From NCBI GenBank assembly GCA_006218025.1, contig VBWA01000014.1:22564-86563 (forward strand): DNA of 64,000 nucleotides, given 5' to 3'. Below the pieces are notes generated by a model, which had not been told where the DNA came from, searched no databases, and saw nothing but the letters and a program-made list of their open reading frames with translations. The position numbers and the translations under genes are program-made. Positions 47,629 to 56,274 of the stretch are shown in pieces (the stretch's first letter is position 1; each line of letters opens with the position of its first letter). The DNA is from Rhodocyclaceae bacterium. Lineage in GTDB: Bacteria; Pseudomonadota; Gammaproteobacteria; Burkholderiales; Rhodocyclaceae.

Positions 47629-48755
47629 GCGAGCCATTCCTGCCCTTTACGCGACCCTCGATCGATGAGGAAACGATTGCCGAAGTCGCGAACGTGCTGC
47701 GCTCCGGCTGGATTACCAGCGGGCCGAAGGTGCTGGCCTTCGAGAAAGCGCTGTCCGAGTACTGCGGCGGCCGTCCGGTGCGCGTGTTCAATTCCGGCAC
47801 CGCCACGCTCGAAGTCGCGCTGCGCCTGGCAAAAGTCGGCGCTGGCGACACGGTGATCACGACGCCGCTGACCTGGGTCGCGACCGCCAACGTGATTCTT
47901 GAGGTCGGCGCGACGCCGGTTTTCGTGGACATCGATCCGGCGACCCGCAACATCGATCTCGACCAGCTGGAAGCCGCGATCACGCCGCAGACCAAAGCGG
48001 TCATCCCGGTCGACCTCGCCGGCCTGCCCGTGGATCGAGACCGGCTGTATGCCGTCGCCGGCAAGCACAATCTGCGCGTGATCGAGGATGCGGCGCAATC
48101 CTTCGGCGCCTCGTGGAAGGGCCAACGCATCGGCACCTCATTCGGCGAGCAGCGCGACTTCGTTTCCTTCAGCTTTCACGCCAACAAGAACCTGACCACC
48201 TCCGAGGGCGGCGCTCTGGTGCTGCCGGCCGACATCGACAGCGGACTCTGCGAGCGCCTGCGCCTGCAAGGCGTGCGGCGCTTCCCCGACGGCGGCATGG
48301 ACGTCGATGTGCTGGGCGGCAAGTTCAACCTGACCGACATCGCGGCCACCATCGGCCTCGGCCAGATGAAGCACCTCGAAGCCTTCACCGCCCGCCGGCG
48401 CGAACTCGCCCGGCAATACTTCGACTGCATCGATCCGGCGCTCGGGCTCGAACTGCCTGTGGCCGATTTCAGCAACAGCAACTGGCACATGTTCCAGGTC
48501 ATGCTGCCCGAAGGCGTTGATCGCGGAAAATTCGTGGCAGAGATGAAGCAGCAATACATCGGCGTCGGCGTGCACTATCCGGCACTGCACCTGTTCTCGC
48601 TCTATCGTGCGCTGGGTTTCAAGGCGGGCGACTTCCCCCGCGCCGAGGACATCGGCCGCCGCACCCTCACCCTGCCGCTTTTCCCCGCCATGCTGGATGG
48701 CGACATCGACCGCGTCTGCACGGCGCTGCGAGCAAGCCTGTCGGAGACTGCATGA
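47625..48755 (+). CDS. arnB: DegT/DnrJ/EryC1 sugar aminotransferase (ArnB-like)
   Basis: 376 residues from ATG 47625. Starts FLPFTRPSIDEETIAEVANV, with LRSGWITSGPKVLAFEKAL, VITTPLTWVATANVILEV, VIEDAAQSFGASWKGQ and the PLP lysine in SFHANKNLTTSEGGALVLP: the ArnB pattern. It aminates UDP-4-keto-arabinose. The segment KVGAGDTVI coincides with a copy of the 24-bp repeat. Operon member between the flippase subunit and arnC. Confidence 0.92.
   Translation: MSEPFLPFTRPSIDEETIAEVANVLRSGWITSGPKVLAFEKALSEYCGGRPVRVFNSGTATLEVALRLAKVGAGDTVITTPLTWVATANVILEVGATPVFVDIDPATRNIDLDQLEAAITPQTKAVIPVDLAGLPVDRDRLYAVAGKHNLRVIEDAAQSFGASWKGQRIGTSFGEQRDFVSFSFHANKNLTTSEGGALVLPADIDSGLCERLRLQGVRRFPDGGMDVDVLGGKFNLTDIAATIGLGQMKHLEAFTARRRELARQYFDCIDPALGLELPVADFSNSNWHMFQVMLPEGVDRGKFVAEMKQQYIGVGVHYPALHLFSLYRALGFKAGDFPRAEDIGRRTLTLPLFPAMLDGDIDRVCTALRASLSETA
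47832..47855 (+). repeat. Dispersed 24-bp repeat, copy 10 (in arnB)
   Basis: AAAGTCGGCGCTGGC-GAC-ACGGTG. It encodes KVGAGDTV at a spot where relatives have VGPGDEV-like residues, so protein constraint could explain part of the match. Confidence 0.6.
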
Positions 48756-49702
48756 ACACCCCGAACCTGTCCATCGTCATTCCCGTCTACAACGAGGAGG
48801 CCACGCTCGCCACGCTGTTCGCCCGCCTCTATCCGGCGCTCGACGCACTGGGCGAGAGCTACGAAATCGTCTTCGTGAACGACGGTAGCCGTGACCGCTC
48901 GGCGGCCATCCTGCGCCAGCAGTTCGAGGCGCGCCCCGAGGTCACCCGCGTCATCCTGTTCGGCGCCAACGCCGGCCAGCACATGGCCATCATGGCCGGC
49001 TTCGAGCACTGCCGGGGCGACATCATCATCACGCTGGACGCCGACCTGCAAAATCCGCCCGAGGAAATCGGCAAGCTGGTCGCCAAGATGCGTGAAGGTC
49101 ATGACTACGTCGGCAGCATCCGCCGCAAGCGGCAGGACAGCCTGTTCCGTACCTGGGCCTCGAAGGCGATGAACCGGCTGCGGGAGAAGATCACCCGGAT
49201 CAAGATCACCGACCAAGGCAACATGCTGCGCGCCTATTCGCGCAGCGTGGTGAATGCGATCAACAGCTGCAAAGAAGTCGCCACTTTCATTCCGGCGCTG
49301 GCCTACACCTTCGCCCGCAGCCCCGCCGAAGTGGTGGTCGAGCATGAGGAACGCGCTGCCGGCGAGTCGAAGTACTCGCTCTACAGCCTGATCCGGCTCA
49401 ACTTCGACCTGATGACCGGCTTCTCGCTGGTGCCGCTGCAATGGTTTTCCATGCTCGGCATCCTCGTCTCGCTCGGCTCGGCCGCGCTGTTCGTGCTGCT
49501 GATCGTGCGCCGCCTGATCGTCGGCCCGGAAGCCGAAGGCCTGTTTACCCTGTTCGCGCTGATGTTCTTCCTGATCGGTCTGGCCCTGTTCGGCATCGGC
49601 CTGCTCGGCGAATACATCGGCCGCATCTACTTGCAGGTTCGCCACCGGCCGCGCTATCTGGTCGAAGCCATTCTGGAGCAGCGCGACCAGGCATCCTCAT
49701 GA
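48752..49702 (+). CDS. arnC: Undecaprenyl-phosphate 4-deoxy-4-formamido-L-arabinose transferase (ArnC-like GT2)
   Basis: 316 residues. GT2 catalytic domain (LSIVIPVYNEEATLATLFAR; FVNDGSRDRSAAIL; IITLDADLQNPPEEIGKLV) followed by two C-terminal membrane helices (FSMLGILVSLGSAALFVLL; LMFFLIGLALFGIGLLGEYI). The GEYIGRIYLQVRHRPRYLV end is conserved in ArnC. It loads the formamido-arabinose onto undecaprenyl phosphate. ATGA overlaps on both sides. Confidence 0.92.
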   Translation: MNTPNLSIVIPVYNEEATLATLFARLYPALDALGESYEIVFVNDGSRDRSAAILRQQFEARPEVTRVILFGANAGQHMAIMAGFEHCRGDIIITLDADLQNPPEEIGKLVAKMREGHDYVGSIRRKRQDSLFRTWASKAMNRLREKITRIKITDQGNMLRAYSRSVVNAINSCKEVATFIPALAYTFARSPAEVVVEHEERAAGESKYSLYSLIRLNFDLMTGFSLVPLQWFSMLGILVSLGSAALFVLLIVRRLIVGPEAEGLFTLFALMFFLIGLALFGIGLLGEYIGRIYLQVRHRPRYLVEAILEQRDQASS

Positions 49703-50637
49703 GCAAGGCCCTCGTCTTTGCCTACCACAACGTAGGCGTGCGCTGCCTGTCCGTGCTGCTGGCGCATGGCGTCGATGTGGTGCGCGTGATGACGCATAAA
49801 GACAGTCCGACGGAAACCATCTGGTTCGACAGCGTCGCCGAGCTCGCCGCGCGCCACGACATCCCGGTGATCACGCCCGAGGATCCCAACGACCCTGCGG
49901 TGGTTGCCGAACTCGCCGCGCTGCAGCCGGATTTCCTGTTTTCCTTCTACTACCGGCTGATGCTGAAAGCGCCGCTGCTGGCCTTGCCAAAACACGGCGC
50001 CTGGAACATGCACGGTTCGCTGCTGCCAAAATACCGTGGCCGCGTACCGGTGAACTGGGCCATCATCCACGGCGAGCGGGAAACCGGCGCAACCCTGCAC
50101 CAGATGGTCGAAAAGCCCGACGCCGGCGGCACAATCGCGCAACAAGCGGTTCCTATCCTGCCGGACGACACTGCTTTCGAGGTATTCAACAAGGTCACGC
50201 TGGCGGCCGAAATCGCCCTGGACCGCGTGCTTCCAGACCTGCTGGCCGGCCGCGCCGTCGCCAAACCGCAAGACCTCGCCGCGGGCAGCTATTTCGGCGG
50301 CCGCCGTGCCGAAGACGGCCGCATCGACTGGACCCGGCCCGCCGCGGCAGTGCATAACCTGATCCGCGCCGTGGCGCCACCCTATCCGGGAGCCTTCTCG
50401 GACACCGCCAAAGGCCGGCTCAGGGTGCTCCGCTCCCTGCACCCGACGGGTGAAACCGGCCCCTACGGCGGCCGTCCCACCCTGTTCCTACGCAACGGGC
50501 ATCTGTATGCCGAATGCGGTGACGGGCGGCTTTTGCGCCTGCCCGCGGTAGAATTGGAAGGTTCGCCGCTGGCCGCATCCTCAGCGGACAACCAGATCAA
50601 CGCAATTTTTGGAACCCCGGCACTTTCCCTCTCATGA
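49699..50637 (+). CDS. UDP-4-amino-4-deoxy-L-arabinose formyltransferase (stand-alone ArnA N-terminal half)
   Basis: 312 residues from ATG 49699. Formyltransferase core: KALVFAYHNVGVRCLSVLLA, catalytic NMHGSLLPKYRGRVPVNWAI (Asn, His) and MVEKPDAGGTIAQQ (Asp), then an Fmt-like C-terminal subdomain. In E. coli this activity is the N-terminal domain of bifunctional ArnA. Here it ends with a stop and the dehydrogenase half starts by ATGA overlap as a separate gene. Confidence 0.92.
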   Translation: MSKALVFAYHNVGVRCLSVLLAHGVDVVRVMTHKDSPTETIWFDSVAELAARHDIPVITPEDPNDPAVVAELAALQPDFLFSFYYRLMLKAPLLALPKHGAWNMHGSLLPKYRGRVPVNWAIIHGERETGATLHQMVEKPDAGGTIAQQAVPILPDDTAFEVFNKVTLAAEIALDRVLPDLLAGRAVAKPQDLAAGSYFGGRRAEDGRIDWTRPAAAVHNLIRAVAPPYPGAFSDTAKGRLRVLRSLHPTGETGPYGGRPTLFLRNGHLYAECGDGRLLRLPAVELEGSPLAASSADNQINAIFGTPALSLS

Positions 50638-51635
50638 AGAAGATCCTCATCCTCGGCGTCAACGGCTTCATCGGCCACCACCTTTCCCAGCGCATCCTGA
50701 ATACGACCGACTGGGAGGTCTACGGCATGGACATGAACTCCGAGCGCGTCACCGAGTTGATGCAAAACCCCCGCTTTCATTTCTTCGAAGGCGACATCAT
50801 GATCAACAAGGAGTGGATCGAGTACCACGTCAAGAAATGCGACGTGATCCTTCCGCTGGTGGCCATTGCCACGCCGGCCACCTATGTCAAGGAGCCGCTG
50901 CGCGTTTTCGAACTCGACTTCGAAGCCAACCTGCCGATCATCCGCCAGGCAGTCAAGTACAAGAAGCGCGTGATCTTCCCGTCGACTTCCGAGGTCTATG
51001 GCATGTGCCAGGATCCGGAATTCGATCCGGAGAATTCCAACCTGGTGCTGGGCCCGATCAACAAGCCGCGCTGGATCTACTCCTGCGCCAAGCAGATGAT
51101 GGATCGCGTGATCCACGCCTACGGCCAGCAGGAAGGCCTGCAATACACGCTGTTCCGCCCCTTCAACTGGATCGGGCCGGGCCTCGATTCGATCCATACG
51201 CCGAAGGAAGGCAGCTCGCGCGTCATCACCCAGTTCCTCGGCCACATCGTGCGCGGCTTCACCTATGTTTCCGACGGCATCGATGCTCTGATGAAAATCA
51301 TCGACAACAAGGGCGGCGTCGCCAACGGCAAGATCTACAACATCGGCAACCCGAAGAACAACTACTCGATCCGTGAACTCGCCACGCTGATGCTCGATCT
51401 CGCGAAGCAGTACCCCGAGTACGCCGAGAGTGTGGCCAAAGTGAAAGTTCTCGAAACCACCTCCGGCGAGTACTACGGCAAGGGCTACCAGGACACGCAG
51501 CACCGTGTGCCCAAGATCACCAACACCATGGCGGATCTCGACTGGACACCGAAAGTCGCTTTTGAAGACGCCCTGCGCAGCATTTTCGAGGCCTACCGCA
51601 ACGACGTGGCCGAAGCGCGCAAGTTGATGGACTGA
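50634..51635 (+). CDS. UDP-glucuronate decarboxylase/dehydrogenase (stand-alone ArnA C-terminal half)
   Basis: 333 residues. SDR domain matching the C-terminal part of ArnA: ILGVNGFIGHHLSQRILN, VYGMDMNSERVTELMQNPRF, PLVAIATPATYVKEPLRVFE, FPSTSEVYGMCQDPEFDPE and active-site YSCAKQMMDRVIHAYG. It oxidises UDP-GlcA with decarboxylation to UDP-4-keto-arabinose, the substrate of ArnB. Overlaps the formyltransferase stop by four bases. Confidence 0.94.
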   Translation: MKKILILGVNGFIGHHLSQRILNTTDWEVYGMDMNSERVTELMQNPRFHFFEGDIMINKEWIEYHVKKCDVILPLVAIATPATYVKEPLRVFELDFEANLPIIRQAVKYKKRVIFPSTSEVYGMCQDPEFDPENSNLVLGPINKPRWIYSCAKQMMDRVIHAYGQQEGLQYTLFRPFNWIGPGLDSIHTPKEGSSRVITQFLGHIVRGFTYVSDGIDALMKIIDNKGGVANGKIYNIGNPKNNYSIRELATLMLDLAKQYPEYAESVAKVKVLETTSGEYYGKGYQDTQHRVPKITNTMADLDWTPKVAFEDALRSIFEAYRNDVAEARKLMD

Positions 51636-51643
51636 GCGCGCTC

Positions 51644-52582
51644 GTGAAGCTCGCACTGAAAATCGATGTCGATACCTGGCGCGGCACCCAGCAAGGTGTG
51701 CCGCGGCTGGTGGAGATTCTGCGTCGCCAGCGCGCCGACGCGAGCTTCCTCTTCTCGCTCGGTCCGGATCACACCGGTCGCGCCATCAAGCGCGCCTTTC
51801 GTCCCGGCTTCATGAAGAAGGTGCAGCGCACCTCGGTCGTCTCGCACTACGGCATCAAGACCCTCATGTACGGCACCCTGCTGCCCGGCCCGGACATCGG
51901 CCGCCGCGGTGCCGACATCATGCGCGCAACGCGCGACGCCGGCTTCGAAACGGCGATCCACTGCTGGGATCACGTCAAATGGCAGGACGGCGTCGAAAAG
52001 GCCGATGCCGCCTGGACCGAAGGCGAAATGCGTCGCGCGCACCAGCGCTATGTAGATATCTTCGGCAGCGAGGCGCCCGGTCACGGCGCCGCCGGCTGGC
52101 AGATGAACGCGCATGCGCTGCGCATGACGCAGCGGCTGGGCTACCGCTGGGCCTCCGATTGCCGCGGGCTGCATCCCTTCGTTCCGGTGTGGAACGGCGA
52201 AATCGTTGCCTGTCCGCAACTGCCGACGACCCTGCCGACGCTGGACGAATTGATCGGCACCGATGACCTGACGCCGGACAATGTCCACCTGCATTTGCTG
52301 CGGCTCACGGCTCAGCCTGCGCCCGGGTCCAGCAGTCACGACCACGTTTTCACCCTGCACGCCGAACTCGAAGGCCTCAAGTTCGGCGACACCCTGGAAC
52401 GCCTGCTGACCGGCTGGCGCGAACAGGGCTACGAAATGGTATCGCTGGGCACGATGCGCGACGCGCTCGACCCGGCGCTGCTGCCTCGCCACGAAATGGT
52501 CCGGGGCGAAATCCCCGGCCGCGCAGGCCGGTTGATGCTGCAAGGCGAGGAATTTCTGTCAACATGGAAGGAAGCTGCATGA
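51644..52582 (+). CDS. arnD: 4-deoxy-4-formamido-L-arabinose-phosphoundecaprenol deformylase (ArnD-like)
   Basis: 312 residues starting at GTG 51644, eight bases after the preceding stop. Polysaccharide-deacetylase fold: LKIDVDTWRGTQQGVPRLVE (metal Asp), DASFLFSLGPDHTGRAIKRAF, then HCWDHVKWQDGVEKADAAWT and HGAAGWQMNAHALRMTQRLG. ArnD removes the formyl group before flipping. The set arnT-SMR-arnB-arnC-arnA(split)-arnD is complete apart from a second flippase subunit. Confidence 0.93.
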   Translation: MKLALKIDVDTWRGTQQGVPRLVEILRRQRADASFLFSLGPDHTGRAIKRAFRPGFMKKVQRTSVVSHYGIKTLMYGTLLPGPDIGRRGADIMRATRDAGFETAIHCWDHVKWQDGVEKADAAWTEGEMRRAHQRYVDIFGSEAPGHGAAGWQMNAHALRMTQRLGYRWASDCRGLHPFVPVWNGEIVACPQLPTTLPTLDELIGTDDLTPDNVHLHLLRLTAQPAPGSSSHDHVFTLHAELEGLKFGDTLERLLTGWREQGYEMVSLGTMRDALDPALLPRHEMVRGEIPGRAGRLMLQGEEFLSTWKEAA

Positions 52583-53058
52583 TCGAAGCGAAACCCGTCC
52601 CCTCCGCCCTCGGGCTGCGTGTTCCCGAATTCACCGTGCCCGCCACCGGTGGCGAATTCACCCTCTCCGCCTTTCAGGGCAAGCCGCTGGTGCTGTATTT
52701 TTACCCGAAAGACAATACGCCGGGCTGCACCACACAAGCGCAGCAGTTCCGCGACCTGCATGCCGAATTCGTCAAGGCCGGCTGTGTGGTGGTAGGTGTC
52801 TCGCGCGACGCCCTGAAGTCGCACGAGAGCTTCAAGGCCAAGCTGGGGCTGCCCTTCGAACTGATTTCCGACATCGAAGGCGTGCTCTGCCGCATGTTCG
52901 ACGTGGTCAAGAACAAGATGCTGTATGGCAAGAAGGTGCTCGGCATCGAGCGCAGCACCTTCCTGATCGACGGCAACGGCATCCTGCGCAAGGAATGGCG
53001 CTCCACCAAGGCTGATGGCAACGCCGCCGCCGTACTGGAAGCCGTGCGCCAACTGTAA
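52579..53058 (+). CDS. bcp: Thioredoxin-dependent peroxiredoxin (BCP/PrxQ type)
   Basis: 159 residues from ATG 52579, overlapping the arnD stop; GGAAGGA precedes it. AhpC/TSA fold with LVLYFYPKDNTPGCTTQAQQ, where Cys is the peroxidatic residue. FLIDGNGILRKEWRSTKADG near the end fits the BCP group. It reduces hydroperoxides. Being last in the aminoarabinose operon is probably a matter of shared transcription. Confidence 0.94.
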   Translation: MIEAKPVPSALGLRVPEFTVPATGGEFTLSAFQGKPLVLYFYPKDNTPGCTTQAQQFRDLHAEFVKAGCVVVGVSRDALKSHESFKAKLGLPFELISDIEGVLCRMFDVVKNKMLYGKKVLGIERSTFLIDGNGILRKEWRSTKADGNAAAVLEAVRQL

Positions 53059-53068
53059 TCGCGAACAG

Positions 53069-53092
53069 GACCCCTATTCGGGTCTTTCCTTC
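53069..53092 (+). terminator. Weak terminator after the aminoarabinose operon
   Basis: GACCC and GGGTC enclose a 6-nt loop and are followed by a T/C-rich stretch (TTTCCTTCC). Only a 5-bp stem, so tentative. Confidence 0.4.
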
Positions 53093-53165
53093 CATCTTCC
53101 GTGACGGGGCGGCTGGCTATCGTGAGCATGGTCCCTCCCTCGCCCACCCTTGCCTTGAGGCTTTG

Positions 53166-54611
53166 ATGAACGCCAAGCGCGCCAAGATTCCGAAGAGTTC
53201 CACCACCAAGCTGTTCGTGCTCGACACCAACGTGCTGATGCATGATCCCCTGAGCCTGTTTCGCTTCGAGGAGCACGATATCTACGTGCCGATGATGACC
53301 CTCGAGGAGCTCGACGCCAACAAGAAGGGCATGTCCGAAGTCGCGCGCAATGCGCGCCAGGCCAGCCGTCTGATGGACGAGATCGTCACCGGCGCCGAGC
53401 ACAACATGGCCCACGGCATAGCCCTGACCGGCCCCTCGCGCGAACTGGCGACCGGCCACCTGTTCTTCCAGACCGAAGCCATCAACGGCGTCCTGCCGAT
53501 TTCGCTGCCGACCGCCAAGGCCGACAACCAGATCATCGGCGTCGTCATGTATCTCGGCCAGAAGTTCCCCAAGCGGCCGGTGATCCTCGTCTCCAAAGAC
53601 ATCAACATGCGCATCAAGGCCCGTGCGCTGGGCCTCGAAGCGCAGGACTATTTCAACGACAAGGTGCTGGAGGATACCGATCTCCTCTACACCGGCACGC
53701 TCGAACTGCCGCCCGATTTCTGGGACAGCCACGGCAAGGGCCTGGAATCCTGGAAGAAGGACAGCCGCACCCATTACCGCATCAGGGGCCCGCTCTGCCC
53801 GAACCTGCTGGTCAATGAATTCGTCTGGCAGGAAGGGCCGCAGCCGCTGCAGGCGTGGGTAAGAGTCGGCGCCGGCAAGACGGCGGAACTCGAGACCCTG
53901 ATCGACTTCAGCCACGCCAAGAATGCCGTCTGGGGCATTACCGCGCGTAACCGCGAGCAGAACTTCGCCCTCAACCTGCTGATGAATCCGGACATCGACT
54001 TCGTCACGCTGCTCGGTCAGGCCGGCACCGGCAAGACCCTGCTGACGCTGGCCGCCGCCCTGACGCAGACGCTGGAGACCAAGCTCTTCGCCGAGATCAT
54101 CATCACCCGCGTCACCGTGCCCGTTGGCGAGGACATCGGCTTCCTGCCGGGCACGGAAGAAGAAAAAATGACGCCCTGGATGGGCGCGCTGGAAGACAAC
54201 CTCGATGTACTGAACAAGCCGGCCGAAACGCCAACCGGCGCCCCCGGTGCCGGCAGCTACGGCGGCGACTGGGGTCGCGCCGCGACCATGGACCTGATCC
54301 GCAGCCGGATCAAGATCAAGTCGCTCAACTTCATGCGCGGCCGCACTTTCATGAACAAGTTCCTCATCATCGACGAGGCGCAGAACCTGACGCCGAAGCA
54401 GATGAAGACCCTGATCACCCGCGCCGGACCCGGCACCAAGGTGGTCTGCCTGGGCAACATCGCGCAGATCGACACGCCCTACCTGACCGAAGGCAGCTCA
54501 GGCCTCACCTATGTGGTGGATCGCTTCAAGGGATGGGCGCATTCCGGTCACGTCACGCTGCAGCGCGGCGAGCGCTCACGGCTCGCCGATCACGCGGCGG
54601 AAGTGCTCTAA
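53166..54611 (+). CDS. PhoH family ATPase with N-terminal PIN domain
   Basis: 481 residues from ATG 53166. PIN domain at residues about 15-150 (LFVLDTNVLMHDPLSLFRFE; MTLEELDANKKGMSEVARNA) and C-terminal PhoH ATPase (LGQAGTGKTLLTLAAAL Walker A; FLIIDEAQNLTPKQMKTLIT; VVCLGNIAQIDTPYLTEGSS). PIN-PhoH proteins are RNA helicase/RNase pairs in one chain in other bacteria. The segment VRVGAGKTAEL between domains resembles the 24-bp repeat but with a central mismatch. Confidence 0.93.
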   Translation: MNAKRAKIPKSSTTKLFVLDTNVLMHDPLSLFRFEEHDIYVPMMTLEELDANKKGMSEVARNARQASRLMDEIVTGAEHNMAHGIALTGPSRELATGHLFFQTEAINGVLPISLPTAKADNQIIGVVMYLGQKFPKRPVILVSKDINMRIKARALGLEAQDYFNDKVLEDTDLLYTGTLELPPDFWDSHGKGLESWKKDSRTHYRIRGPLCPNLLVNEFVWQEGPQPLQAWVRVGAGKTAELETLIDFSHAKNAVWGITARNREQNFALNLLMNPDIDFVTLLGQAGTGKTLLTLAAALTQTLETKLFAEIIITRVTVPVGEDIGFLPGTEEEKMTPWMGALEDNLDVLNKPAETPTGAPGAGSYGGDWGRAATMDLIRSRIKIKSLNFMRGRTFMNKFLIIDEAQNLTPKQMKTLITRAGPGTKVVCLGNIAQIDTPYLTEGSSGLTYVVDRFKGWAHSGHVTLQRGERSRLADHAAEVL

Positions 54612-54617
54612 GACAGT

Positions 54618-54641
54618 CGCCCCGGTTCGCTCCGGGGCGAT
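54618..54641. terminator. Hairpin between convergent phoH and dnaB
   Basis: TCGCCCCGG and CCGGGGCGA form a 9-bp GC-rich stem, 6-nt loop, in the 38-bp spacer. No T-run follows. Confidence 0.55.
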
Positions 54642-54649
54642 TCCGCAGC

Positions 54650-56053
54650 TCAGCCCCGGTAGGACGAGCCTGAAGCGAAATTCTCGAACTTCGCGTATTC
54701 GGCGATGAAGGTCAGCGGCACCATGCCCACGGGGCCATTCCGGTGCTTGCCGATGTTGACCTCCGCCTTTCCCTTGTCCTGCGTGTCGGGCTTGTAGTAC
54801 TCCTCGCGATACATCATCAGGATGATGTCGGCATCCTGTTCGATGGCACCCGACTCGCGCAGGTCGCTCATCAGCGGGCGCTTGTCGGTGCGCTCCTCGA
54901 CTTTGCGCGAGAGCTGGGACAGGGCGATGATCGGCACTTGCAGTTCCTTGGCCAGCGCCTTGATCGAGCGCGATATCTCGGAAATTTCCGTGGCGCGGTT
55001 TTCGCCGTCGCGGTTGGAACTCATCAGCTGCAGGTAGTCGATGACGATCAGGCCGAGCTTGCCGAACTGCCGATGCAGGCGCCGCGCGCGGGCGCGCAGG
55101 TCGGTCGAGTTGATGGCACCGGTTTCGTCGATATGGATCGGCGCCTCGTGCAACTTACCCAGCGCGACCGTCATGCGATCCCATTCGTCATCGGTGAGAC
55201 GGCCGGTGCGCAGCTTGCTCTGATCGATGCGGCCGACCGAGGACAGGAAACGCGTGGCGAGTTGCGGGCCGGACATTTCCAGACTGAAGATCGCCACCGG
55301 CAGCCTCAGTTCGACGCCGACATGCTCGGCGATGTTGAGCGCGAAGGCCGTTTTGCCCATAGAGGGCCTTCCGGCGACCACCACCATGTCGCCCGGTTGC
55401 AGGCCTGAAGTCATGCGGTCGAGATCGGCGAATCCCGTCGCCACGCCGGTAATGTCGGACTGGCTGTCGCGCGCCAGCAGGGTTTCCATGCGTTCGACGA
55501 CTTCACCCAGCAGGGGCTGGATCGCGACGAAGCCGTTGTTGCTGCGGTTGCCGGCTTCGGCGATCTGGAAAATGCGCTGTTCGGCATCGTCGAGCAGGGT
55601 TTTGACATCGCGTCCTGCAGGATTCAGCGCATTGCCGGCGATTTCGTCGCCGACGGTAACCAGCTGCCGCAGGATGGCTCGCTCGCGGACGATTTCGGCA
55701 TAGCGGCGAATGTTCGCCGCCGAGGGCGTCGCGTTGGCGATTTCACCGAGATAGCCGAGGCCGCCGGTCTGGTCCACCTCGTTCGATTGCTCGATCGATT
55801 CATAGACGGTCACCACGTCGGCCGGCCGCCCCATCTGGATCAGTTTGCCGATATGGCGAAAGATGCGGCGATGGTCGTCGCGATAGAAGTCCGTTTCGCG
55901 CACCACATCGCCGATGCGGTCCCACGCCGCGTTGTCGATCAACAAGCCACCGATCAGCGACTGCTCGGCTTCGATGGAATGCGGGGGAAGCTTCAGCGCG
56001 GCGACCTGGGAATCGACGGGCTGGGGGGGATTAAAGGCGCGTACCTGGGCCAT
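54650..56053 (-). CDS. dnaB: Replicative DNA helicase DnaB
   Basis: 467 residues. N-terminal DnaG-interacting domain (LPPHSIEAEQSLIGGLLIDN) and RecA-like helicase domain: VVVAGRPSMGKTAFALNIAEH (Walker A), IDYLQLMSSNRDGENRATE (Walker B), IIALSQLSRKVEERTDKRP and ADIILMMYREEYY. Hexameric fork helicase. It follows the ribosomal block rpsF-priB-rpsR-rplI but a terminator and a region of 11-bp tandem repeats lie before it, so it may have its own promoter. Confidence 0.98.
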   Translation of the reverse strand: MAQVRAFNPPQPVDSQVAALKLPPHSIEAEQSLIGGLLIDNAAWDRIGDVVRETDFYRDDHRRIFRHIGKLIQMGRPADVVTVYESIEQSNEVDQTGGLGYLGEIANATPSAANIRRYAEIVRERAILRQLVTVGDEIAGNALNPAGRDVKTLLDDAEQRIFQIAEAGNRSNNGFVAIQPLLGEVVERMETLLARDSQSDITGVATGFADLDRMTSGLQPGDMVVVAGRPSMGKTAFALNIAEHVGVELRLPVAIFSLEMSGPQLATRFLSSVGRIDQSKLRTGRLTDDEWDRMTVALGKLHEAPIHIDETGAINSTDLRARARRLHRQFGKLGLIVIDYLQLMSSNRDGENRATEISEISRSIKALAKELQVPIIALSQLSRKVEERTDKRPLMSDLRESGAIEQDADIILMMYREEYYKPDTQDKGKAEVNIGKHRNGPVGMVPLTFIAEYAKFENFASGSSYRG

Positions 56054-56105
56054 CGCTGTCTCCGAAATGAAGCGCAGAGTCTACCCCGCACGGCCGCGTA
56101 TGGTA

Positions 56106-56160
56106 AGTGGACAAGTTGTGGAAATGCTGTGGAGAAGCTGTGTAAATGCAGTGGAGTAAA
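56106..56160 (-). repeat. Five 11-bp tandem repeats upstream of dnaB
   Basis: Units on the plus strand: AGTGGACAAGT, TGTGGAAATGC, TGTGGAGAAGC, TGTGTAAATGC, AGTGGAGTAAA (consensus WGTGGANAWGC), exactly in phase. On the minus strand they read like weak DnaA boxes (best: TTCTCCACA, one mismatch from TTATCCACA). They lie 53-107 bp upstream of the dnaB start. Confidence 0.75.
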
Positions 56161-56223
56161 TTCATGCACCGCAAACTCCCACCAGGGGATACCGTCCCCG
56201 CCCAGAGGGACGGGGACATAAAA

Positions 56224-56258
56224 ACGGGCCGCTGATTTCATCAGCGGCCCGTCTTTTT
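56224..56258. terminator. Bidirectional terminator after rplI
   Basis: ACGGGCCGCTGAT and ATCAGCGGCCCGT form a 13-bp stem with a 3-nt loop, flanked by T-runs on both strands. It ends the rpsF-priB-rpsR-rplI unit ahead of dnaB. Confidence 0.9.
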
Positions 56259-56274
56259 CGACGTACAGTGCGGC

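Noticed and set aside
53862..53885. Additional copy of the 24-bp repeat in the PhoH gene (AGAGTCGGCGCCGGCAAG then ACGGCG)
   Set aside because: The core has a mismatch (CCGG for CTGG) and the triplet is AAG, so it may be chance or a decayed copy; not counted among the 11.
56185..56220. GGGGATACCGTCCCC and GGGACGGGGAC near the rplI terminator as a separate element
   Set aside because: Forms only an imperfect stem and directly adjoins the strong rplI terminator; not enough to call a repeat.
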